From assembly GCA_963204975.1 (NCBI GenBank), contig CAUJJC010000042.1, forward strand, positions 1 to 39,222: a DNA stretch of 39,222 nucleotides, written 5' to 3'. The notes below the pieces were generated by a model. The model was given only the letters and a program-made list of their open reading frames with translations. It was not told the DNA's origin and ran no database searches. Numbering within the stretch: position 1 is the first letter of the stretch; each line of letters starts with the position of its first letter. The stretch is from Verrucomicrobiota bacterium. GTDB taxonomy: Bacteria > Verrucomicrobiota > Verrucomicrobiia > Verrucomicrobiales > Verrucomicrobiaceae. The position numbers and the translations under genes are program-made. Below, piece after piece: positions 33,610 through 39,222 of the stretch.

Positions 33610-35151
33610 CTAAGGGTTCTTCACCGGCAACTCATAACACGCGGCCTCGCGATCATTGCGCACAATGAGATAACGACCGGCGAGCGTGGGATAGTTCCAG
33701 GTCTTGGCGGACAAAGCGTTGAGCGTGGCGAGCGGCTTGAAGATTTCGCGCGAGACTTGGGCGAGATGCACAGGGCCAGGCTCGCTTTGGATCAAGGCGA
33801 GATCGCCGACGAGCAGATGCTGGCCGTTGCCGAACTTGCCTTCCTTCCACAGGCGCTTGCCGGTGGCGAAGTCGAGGCAGGCGAATGGTCCATCGTCGAG
33901 ACCAATGACCGTGTCGCCCAGAGGCGTGACGCTATTGAACTGCGTCTTCATCTTGGCATTCGACCACAGCTCCGTGGCGCTCAACTTGTCGCCCTCGGCT
34001 TTGATGTGGAACACGGTGCAGCCCATCATGTAGCCTGCGCTGATGAAGATGCGGTCGCCTGGCAGCACGACTGGCTGCGAGCACTTCGGTGGCCCTTCGA
34101 AGCCCCACTTCTGATTCAAGAGGATCGCGCCCGTCGCGGCATCGTGCAGCAGCAATCCGGTCGCGACATTGTCCACGATCACACGCTTGCCTGCGATGGT
34201 GGCGAGCAACGGTGAGGCATACGTGGCGGACATCTCACCGATCTTCCACTTCAGCTCGCCCGTCATCTTGTCGTAAGCCACGAGCGTTGGGCCAGGCTTG
34301 TCACCGCCCGTGACAATCACATTGCCATCCACAATCAGCGGGGAGCCAGCGATGGCCCACTGAAGGTTCTTTTGGTTGTGCTCCTTCAATGTGTTGCGCG
34401 TCCACAGCAGCTTGCCGGTCGCGACGTCGAGACAGTTCAGAATGCCGGTGCCACCGATGGTGTAGAGGCGTCCGGCGTCATGCGTGGGATTCGCGCGTGG
34501 TCCATCGCCGCCCTGCCATTCGGTGAAACGTGCCTTGTCCGCGTGATGCCACAGCACCTTGCCGGTGCCGAGGTCGTAGCACGTCACCCACTCCTCTTCG
34601 CCGCGCTGCTCCTGCGTGATCGCACGACCGCCGACCACACAGAACGCGCCCCAGCCTTCGCCCACACTGATGCGCCACAGTTCGCGCGGCGGATGCGCTT
34701 GCCAGTCGGTCTCGAGTCCTGGATTCGGCAGGATGCCGGTGCGTCCTGTGCCGCGAAACTCGGGCACATCCGGTGCATCCGTGAGCGTGGGCGCATTGGC
34801 TTGCACTTCCTGAGCAAAGGTGCGCTGGGGCTCGGGCGACCAGCGCCAGACGTAGTTCGGTAAGCCGGTGCCGCTAACCGCGCCGTCCACGCGCGTCACG
34901 CCCTTGAAGACCGCGAAGAGCAGCACAAGGGCTGCGAGAGCCTTCAAGCGTAGCGCACCCGGAAAGCGACTGAACAACACGAACCACAGCGCGACGAAGA
35001 TCAACGCGAGCATCGGGAAGAACCACAGCACCCAGTGCCAGATGTTGTTGTCGAGGTCGTCATTGAGCCCAAGCCACACGAACGCTGCGGCGAAAAGCGT
35101 GGTCGTGGTGATCGGGATCCAGTAGCGATGATTGGCAGGAGTGGCGTTCAT
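33610..35151 (-). CDS. Membrane-anchored PQQ-like beta-propeller protein (513 aa)
   Basis: Three N-terminal hydrophobic segments (YWIPITTTTLFAAAFVWLG, WVLWFFPMLALIFVALWFVL and LKALAALVLLFAVF) are followed by a periplasmic-type domain of PQQ/PQQ-like repeats: WVTCYDLGTGKVLWHHADKA, LNCLDVATGKLLWTRNTL, TLVAYDKMTGELKWKIG, LLLHDAATGAILLNQKW and FACLDFATGKRLWKEGKF. Catalytic quinoprotein residues are not evident, so it more likely acts as a structural or binding platform (BamB-like fold). It lies between the HlyD adaptor and the outer-membrane channel with gaps of 5 and 18 bp. ATG 35151 is preferred over TTG 35160. Confidence 0.87.
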   Translation of the reverse strand: MNATPANHRYWIPITTTTLFAAAFVWLGLNDDLDNNIWHWVLWFFPMLALIFVALWFVLFSRFPGALRLKALAALVLLFAVFKGVTRVDGAVSGTGLPNYVWRWSPEPQRTFAQEVQANAPTLTDAPDVPEFRGTGRTGILPNPGLETDWQAHPPRELWRISVGEGWGAFCVVGGRAITQEQRGEEEWVTCYDLGTGKVLWHHADKARFTEWQGGDGPRANPTHDAGRLYTIGGTGILNCLDVATGKLLWTRNTLKEHNQKNLQWAIAGSPLIVDGNVIVTGGDKPGPTLVAYDKMTGELKWKIGEMSATYASPLLATIAGKRVIVDNVATGLLLHDAATGAILLNQKWGFEGPPKCSQPVVLPGDRIFISAGYMMGCTVFHIKAEGDKLSATELWSNAKMKTQFNSVTPLGDTVIGLDDGPFACLDFATGKRLWKEGKFGNGQHLLVGDLALIQSEPGPVHLAQVSREIFKPLATLNALSAKTWNYPTLAGRYLIVRNDREAACYELPVKNP

Positions 35152-35156
35152 GAAGG

Positions 35157-36197
35157 TCAAGGCGTTACGCTGGCGGTTTGGTGGCTCGACGCATCATCAA
35201 TGAAAACGTCCATCTGCTGGCCGACGAATAGTGACATATCGGTCGCAGGATCAATTCGATAGATGACCTGCAACACGCGAGTGTCCACGCGCTCGGTCGC
35301 ATCGCCGCTGAGGTTCTTCTTGGGAATCACCAGCGGCTCGAAACGCACGAACTGCAGCGGCACCTTGAGCGACGGATTGCCGCGCACCATGGCTTCGGCA
35401 CGCGCGTCAGGCTTCACGCGCCATGCTTCGTGCTCATCAACATCGGCGCGCAGATGCAGCGGATGCGTCTGGCCAATGACCAGCCACGGCGTGGTAGCGC
35501 CAGAGGTGGCATACTCGCCCGCGCGGATCTTCACCTGTAGCACGGTGGCGTCGATGGGTGACTTGAGTGTGCTGCGATCAATGTCCACGTCGGCGATTTC
35601 GATCTTCGCCTTGGCTGATGCGGCAGCGGCTTTCGCGGCGGCGACGTTGCTCTGCGCGGCGGCGACTCCAGCCTTCGCGGATTGAAGTCGAGCTTGATGC
35701 GTGGCGACGGTCATGGCGCGCTGTGTGCGCTCCTCGTCAGAGAGCACGCGACTGTCCTTCACGCTCTCGGCAAAGGTGAGCAAACGCTGCGATTGAGCGA
35801 GTTCAGCCTCGGCAATCTGCACCTGGGCTTCGGCGACTTTGACCTGCTGCTCGCTCACGTCGATCTGCGTCTCGGATTGTGCGAGCGCTGCGACTGCGAC
35901 CGCTCGTTCCGCTTCGAGTTCGCGCGTGCGCAGCTTGAGCAAGGGCTGATCCTTCTTCACCTCGTCACCGACTCTGACCTGCACCAGATCGACCACGCCC
36001 GAGCGCGGTGAACCGATGCTGATGGCCTCGGAGCTGGGCTCGATAAGGCCGATAGCAGCCACGGTTTGATCAAACGCTGAGCGCGGTGGTGTGACTGGCG
36101 GTGCCGTGGGCACTCGCGTGGTCTGACTATGCACGACGTTGTATCCCGCCCAGACGAAGGCGGCGACGGCGAGGATGGGAAGCACGGGGATTTTCAT
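35157..36197 (-). CDS. HlyD-family periplasmic adaptor of an ABC exporter (346 aa)
   Basis: One N-terminal membrane segment (VLPILAVAAFVWAGYNVV) is followed by a lipoyl half (GLIEPSSEAISIGSPRSGVV), a long Ala/Gln/Glu-rich coiled-coil hairpin (about residues 85-205), the second lipoyl half (STLKSPIDATVLQVKIRAGE) and beta-barrel and membrane-proximal domains. It belongs to the membrane-fusion proteins that link ABC permeases to TolC-like channels (DevB/MacA-like). It lies 39 bp after the ATPase gene and 5 bp before the propeller gene. Confidence 0.92.
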   Translation of the reverse strand: MKIPVLPILAVAAFVWAGYNVVHSQTTRVPTAPPVTPPRSAFDQTVAAIGLIEPSSEAISIGSPRSGVVDLVQVRVGDEVKKDQPLLKLRTRELEAERAVAVAALAQSETQIDVSEQQVKVAEAQVQIAEAELAQSQRLLTFAESVKDSRVLSDEERTQRAMTVATHQARLQSAKAGVAAAQSNVAAAKAAAASAKAKIEIADVDIDRSTLKSPIDATVLQVKIRAGEYATSGATTPWLVIGQTHPLHLRADVDEHEAWRVKPDARAEAMVRGNPSLKVPLQFVRFEPLVIPKKNLSGDATERVDTRVLQVIYRIDPATDMSLFVGQQMDVFIDDASSHQTASVTP

Positions 36198-36236
36198 GAG
36201 AATGGATGAATGATGAAGTCTGAAGGATGAAGGGGT

Positions 36237-36932
36237 TCAGTTGCGGTCGATGCGATCAATGAGGCCGTCGTTCATGTGGGCGATGGTGTCGGCGTAGTGG
36301 AAGACGCGGTTGTCGTGGGTGACGACGACGACGGCGCGATCAGGCGCGACAGCGGCACTGGCGAGAAGGCCCATCACGGCTTCCCCGGACTGCTGATCGA
36401 GTGCGGCGGTGGGCTCGTCGCAGATGATGAGGCGAGGCTCGTGCACGAGCGCGCGAGCCAAAGCCACGCGCTGCTGCTGACCGCCCGAGAGCTGACGCGG
36501 CAATGCTTTGGCCCGATGACCAAGGCCAAGACGATCCAGCATCGCGGTCGCTTTTTTCACCGCGACATCGCGCGACACACCATCGGCAAGCAAGGGCACG
36601 GCAGCGTTCTCAGCGGCGGTGAGTGAGGGCAGCAGGTTGTATTGCTGGAAGACGAAGCCGAGGTTGCGACGACGGAACACGATGCGGTCGGCGGACTTCA
36701 TCTGTGCGGGCTCGTGACCGAGCACTTGCATCGTGCCGCCGTTCGGATCGAGCAGGCCGGCGATGACGGAGATGAGCGTGGTCTTGCCGCAGCCGCTGGG
36801 GCCGACGAGGAAACTCATCTCGCCAAGTCGTGCTTCGAACTGCACGCCGCGCAGCACGTCCACGCGTGCCTCGCCGTCGCCGAAGTGTTTCATAATGCCG
36901 TCGCAGCGGACGGCGTGGTCATTGGTTTTCAT
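36237..36932 (-). CDS. ABC transporter ATP-binding protein, MacB/LolD/DevA-like (231 aa)
   Basis: Walker A is GPSGCGKTT at residues 44-52; the Q-loop is in LGFVFQQYNLLPSLTA; the signature is LSGGQQQRVALARALVHEP from 148; Walker B and its Glu are LIICDEPTAALD at 168-179; and the H-loop is VVVVTHD. This is the arrangement of ATPases driving FtsX-like mechanotransmission permeases. It starts 3 bp after the permease stop and precedes the HlyD gene. Confidence 0.95.
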   Translation of the reverse strand: MKTNDHAVRCDGIMKHFGDGEARVDVLRGVQFEARLGEMSFLVGPSGCGKTTLISVIAGLLDPNGGTMQVLGHEPAQMKSADRIVFRRRNLGFVFQQYNLLPSLTAAENAAVPLLADGVSRDVAVKKATAMLDRLGLGHRAKALPRQLSGGQQQRVALARALVHEPRLIICDEPTAALDQQSGEAVMGLLASAAVAPDRAVVVVTHDNRVFHYADTIAHMNDGLIDRIDRN

Positions 36933-36935
36933 GGT

Positions 36936-38072
36936 TCAGCGGAAAACAGATGCGGGTTCCAGCACGAGCACGCGGCGCACGCTGATGAGGCTCACGACGA
37001 AGGTCACGACCGCCATTAAGGCACCAACGATGGCGAGGATCTGCCACGGCATGATGATGCCGCGCGTGGCCGTTTGTTGACTCATCACCGCGAAGAACGT
37101 GGCCGCCATGCCGCTGCCCAAAGCGTAGCCGATGGCCCCTGCGGTAAGGGCTTGCAGCAGCACCATGCCGATGAGCCGCCCATTGGTGACGCCGATGGCC
37201 TTGAGCGCGCCGAACTGCCGCAGGTTCTCGATGGTGAACATGTAAAACGTCTGCCCCGCGACGGCGAGGCCGACGATGAGCGCGATGGTGATCGTGATGC
37301 CGAAGTTCACCGGGATGCCCGTGTTGCGCAGGTAGTAGCCGATGCAGTCCCAGACGAACTCGTTGGTCGTGCGCGCCTTGAGTCCGGTGGAATGCTCGAT
37401 GCGGCGCGCGAGGTCCTCGGGCTTGATGCCTTCACGAGCACGGACGAGCACGTAAGCGAGTTGGTTGCGCTCGCGACCCTGGAAATTGACCGCCTCGCTG
37501 TAGCGCGCGTGGATGATCGGAAAACTGACGAACGGCGCGCTCGCATCCGAGATGCCGACGATGGTCGCCTTGTGGTCGTTGAGTTCGAGCGTGCGACCGA
37601 GTTCCAGCGGCTCGCCAGGGTAGAGCAGCATGTAGCCCGCCTTGTCGATGACGATGGATTTCGCCTCGCGAAGGCGCTCCCACGAGCCCATGAGCATCTT
37701 GCGGGGCACACCGGTCAGCGTGCTGTCATCGACGCCCAGCGTGAAGGTGCTGGCGAACTTGCCCTCCAGCGTCTTGGCGGTTGGGTTGCCTTTGAACAGA
37801 CGCACAGCGAAGTCCACGCCTTCGACACCTCGCACACGAGCGAGGTCGGTGTCCTTGAGCGCCTTGGTCTGCTCGAAATACTCCGTGTAGGGGTCCATCA
37901 CCCAGATGTCCGCATCGGTCACATCGAGCACCTGGCTGCCCGTGCGCTTCATGATACCCGCGAAGATCGACATCTGGTTGAGCAGCAGGAACGTTGAGAA
38001 GGCAAAGGCGAAGACGAGGCCGAAATACTTGGCCTTGTCTGACATGAGCATTCTGAGAGCGACGAAATTCAT
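36936..38072 (-). CDS. FtsX-like ABC permease, DevC/MacB type (378 aa)
   Basis: The N-terminal helix (FGLVFAFAFSTFLLLNQMSI) is followed by a large periplasmic domain (residues about 40-245, with IWVMDPYTEYFEQTKALKD). Three C-terminal helices follow (ITITIALIVGLAVAGQTFYM, MVLLQALTAGAIGYALGSGM, ILAIVGALMAVVTFVVSLIS), ending with VRRVLVLEPASVFR. The motif ENLRQFGALKAIGVTNGRL between helices two and three is the FtsX/DevC signature. Such permeases do not move substrates across the inner membrane but drive periplasm-to-outside export. A 17-bp palindromic operator lies 14 bp before the start. Confidence 0.92.
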   Translation of the reverse strand: MNFVALRMLMSDKAKYFGLVFAFAFSTFLLLNQMSIFAGIMKRTGSQVLDVTDADIWVMDPYTEYFEQTKALKDTDLARVRGVEGVDFAVRLFKGNPTAKTLEGKFASTFTLGVDDSTLTGVPRKMLMGSWERLREAKSIVIDKAGYMLLYPGEPLELGRTLELNDHKATIVGISDASAPFVSFPIIHARYSEAVNFQGRERNQLAYVLVRAREGIKPEDLARRIEHSTGLKARTTNEFVWDCIGYYLRNTGIPVNFGITITIALIVGLAVAGQTFYMFTIENLRQFGALKAIGVTNGRLIGMVLLQALTAGAIGYALGSGMAATFFAVMSQQTATRGIIMPWQILAIVGALMAVVTFVVSLISVRRVLVLEPASVFR

Positions 38073-38085
38073 TGAGTGGTCGTGT

Positions 38086-38102
38086 TTTGACTATTGGTCA
38101 AT
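38086..38102. promoter_or_regulatory. TetR operator copy before the exporter genes
   Basis: TTTGACTATTGGTCAAT shares 14 of 17 positions with the palindrome in front of tetR (38896-38912) and keeps the TTGAC/GTCAA arms. It lies in the 68-bp gap between tetR and the permease, 13 bases upstream of the permease ATG at 38072. Binding there would block transcription or translation initiation of the exporter. Confidence 0.75.
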
Positions 38103-38140
38103 TCAAGGGTAAAAAGGGGCGGATGCATGGAGGGCAAGGT

Positions 38141-38875
38141 TTAGGCGGACTTGAGCCAGGTGGCTCCGGGGAAGACCTCGCGCACGATACGGCGGTCCGT
38201 CTCGGTGTAGTCGGCCTCGAAACTGAGCGGCTTCCAGCCGAGACCGTCGCACATGAGGTCGCCATTGCGACGCACCGCGATGAGCGGGTCGGTGATCCCG
38301 GCCATGACGCGCATGTCGCCTTCCATGGCCATGATGTGGCTGCCGACGGTGACCGAGACGAGGGCGAAGGTAGCTTCCTCCGGCTTGAACCGGTCACGCG
38401 GCAGGTCGCCCATGGCCTGGGCTTCGATGATGATCTGCTGAATCGTCCGCCAGCAGCGCCCGGCCTGGAAGCGATGATCCTCCTGGCGCTCGGAGCTGGC
38501 CTTGTCCCAGAAGGAGGCGGACTTCAGCATCATGTCGGCATGGAAGTATTCGGGATGCGCCGTGGCGAACTCACAGCACGCGCAGCAGATCGCGCGGATG
38601 CGTTCGCGGGAGCCGCCGTTGAAGTTTGACGCCCGTTCAAAAAGGTCTGCACGCTGCTGAAGCGAGCCGGTGCAAACGGCCAGGGCGAGGTCTTCCTTCG
38701 ACTCGAAATGCTGGTAGAGCGTGCCTTTGGAATACTCGACCGCATGAGCGAGGTCGTCCATGTTCCAGCCCTGGAAGCCGCGTTCCAGCAGGAACTTCCG
38801 CGCCTCGCGAATGATCAACTCCTCGCGCGCCGCGAACTCGCGGGCACGGCGGGCAGTGGTGATCGAAACGGGCAT
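38141..38875 (-). CDS. TetR-family transcriptional repressor (244 aa)
   Basis: The N-terminal helix-turn-helix is in IIREARKFLLERGFQGWNMD and DLAHAVEYSKGTLYQHFESK, ending EDLALAV, the standard TetR DNA-binding domain. The ligand domain (residues 70-244) is larger than usual for the family (about 190-200 in total) and carries several Cys residues (ICCACCEFA near 95-103). It is encoded directly upstream of, and on the same strand as, the exporter. Palindromic sites flank it on both sides, which suggests autorepression and control of the exporter. The -10 candidate is only 8 bp from the ATG, so the mRNA may be nearly leaderless. Confidence 0.92.
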   Translation of the reverse strand: MPVSITTARRAREFAAREELIIREARKFLLERGFQGWNMDDLAHAVEYSKGTLYQHFESKEDLALAVCTGSLQQRADLFERASNFNGGSRERIRAICCACCEFATAHPEYFHADMMLKSASFWDKASSERQEDHRFQAGRCWRTIQQIIIEAQAMGDLPRDRFKPEEATFALVSVTVGSHIMAMEGDMRVMAGITDPLIAVRRNGDLMCDGLGWKPLSFEADYTETDRRIVREVFPGATWLKSA

Positions 38876-38883
38876 GGCTCATA

Positions 38884-38911
38884 GTTTTAGCCATTTTTGA
38901 CCGTTGGTCAA
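38884..38911 (-). promoter_or_regulatory. Candidate tetR promoter overlapped by the operator
   Basis: On the minus strand TTGACC (38911-38906) is followed after 16 bp by TAAAAC (38889-38884). The -35 lies inside the palindrome at 38896-38912, as expected for autorepression. The -10 ends 8 bp from the ATG at 38875. Confidence 0.55.
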
Positions 38912-38912
38912 A
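38896..38912. promoter_or_regulatory. TetR operator before tetR: 17-bp palindrome
   Basis: TTTGACCGTTGGTCAAA has perfect 7-bp arms around a 3-bp centre. It matches the site at 38086-38102, supporting a common binding site for the repressor encoded between them. Confidence 0.82.
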
Positions 38913-39022
38913 TTTGTTTTGATACCTCAGAGACACTTGAACTCGGGCCAACATCTTGGCCTTGGGAAACTTTAACTTGTATGGCTCTCGCGGCATCAGG
39001 GGAATCCCCAGGCCTAGCCACA

Positions 39023-39052
39023 TTGACACCGATACTAATCGCCCTCTAAATT
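39023..39052 (+). promoter_or_regulatory. Candidate promoter for the dehydrogenase at the window end
   Basis: TTGACA (39023-39028) is a perfect -35, followed after 18 bp by TAAATT (39047-39052). It lies 30 bp before the ATG at 39082. No Shine-Dalgarno sequence is evident in the leader. Confidence 0.5.
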
Positions 39053-39081
39053 ACGGTTCATCTTCATTCTCCCTCCCAAAC

Positions 39082-39222
39082 ATGCTCCAAGAACTCAAGC
39101 GACGCGAAAAAGAAGGACGCCCGATCAACGTGGGACTCATCGGCTGTGGTGCGATGGGCCTGGGGATCGCCTACCAGATTGGCAAGACGCCCGGGATGCG
39201 GCTTTCGTTCGTCGCCGACTGG
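39082..39222 (+). CDS. NAD(P)-binding homoserine-dehydrogenase-like oxidoreductase, 5' part only (47 codons)
   Basis: The reading frame opens with MLQELKRREKEGRPINVGLI, then GCGAMGLGIAYQIGKTPGMR, and is still open at the window edge. The G-x-I-G-C-G-x-M-G motif at residues 18-26 is a dinucleotide-binding Rossmann start. From memory, the N-terminal pattern resembles dehydrogenases with a C-terminal SAF domain found in envelope-sugar clusters, but the visible part is too short to decide. A good promoter candidate precedes it. Confidence 0.7.
   Translation, partial: MLQELKRREKEGRPINVGLIGCGAMGLGIAYQIGKTPGMRLSFVADW

Noticed and set aside
32692..34215. A 507-codon plus-strand frame across the efflux channel and propeller genes
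   Set aside because: It spans two genes that are certain on the other strand and is rich in Arg/His/Ala as antisense frames are.
33610..35151. Quinoprotein dehydrogenase
   Set aside because: Propeller repeats are present, but PQQ-coordinating catalytic residues and the usual cysteine ring were not recognised.

Overview
The window looks like chromosomal DNA from a Gram-negative member of the Verrucomicrobiota, most likely a Prosthecobacter/Verrucomicrobium-type organism. This is inferred from high-GC, densely packed genes, frequent 4-bp stop/start overlaps, few recognisable Shine-Dalgarno sequences, lipid A and lipoprotein maturation genes (lpxB, lnt), and families common in that phylum: Gfo/Idh/MocA oxidoreductases, DUF4159 next to MoxR, and four-helix-bundle proteins. 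No rRNA, tRNA, CRISPR array, prophage or intact insertion sequence was recognised.

Layout. 1-377 is non-coding and repeat-like and includes a 21-bp tandem array. 378-2318 (minus) holds a small protein, an ABC-2 permease and a membrane-anchored TPR-like protein. 2415-5224 (plus) holds a nucleoside:H+ symporter-like MFS protein with an unusual insertion, an antitoxin with a broken toxin remnant, and an oxidoreductase. 5221-7227 (minus) is a GT-C glycosyltransferase-like membrane protein. 7368-13720 (plus) holds an RsuA-type pseudouridine synthase, a C-terminally short cyanophycin synthetase, apt and glnD. 13717-15969 (minus) is a hybrid histidine kinase. 16364-23087 is mostly plus: recO, a TPR protein, a DUF4190 protein (minus), xerD, a phosphohexomutase and lnt. 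23056-26224 (minus) runs rpsP, terminator, KH protein, DUF4159 protein, four-helix-bundle cassette, moxR. 26378-27640 (minus) is a Tat-exported pyruvyl-transferase-like protein. 27879-29305 (plus) holds two small unknown proteins and a methyltransferase. 29319-38875 (minus) is a nine-gene same-strand block: tetR, FtsX-like permease, ABC ATPase, HlyD adaptor, membrane PQQ-propeller protein, outer-membrane efflux lipoprotein, Gfo/Idh oxidoreductase, lpxB, and a membrane protein resembling a catalytically dead M28 peptidase. At 39082 an NAD(P)-binding dehydrogenase begins and runs off the window.

How the genes work together. The tetR block encodes a complete inner-to-outer-membrane ABC exporter. 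It is controlled by a TetR repressor whose matching 17-bp palindromic sites lie before tetR and before the permease. An extra membrane-anchored beta-propeller is built into the operon. The oxidoreductase overlapping lpxB suggests a lipid A precursor role. cphA, apt and glnD lie together, and GlnD is the PII nitrogen sensor-modifier, so nitrogen storage and sensing genes are neighbours.

The most interesting items are the exporter with its paired operators, the cyanophycin synthetase lacking its C-terminal lid, the four-helix-bundle gene bounded by 11-bp inverted repeats, the oxidoreductase-lpxB pair, and the pair of small roadblock-like proteins. All functional calls come from reading motifs by eye; no database search was run.
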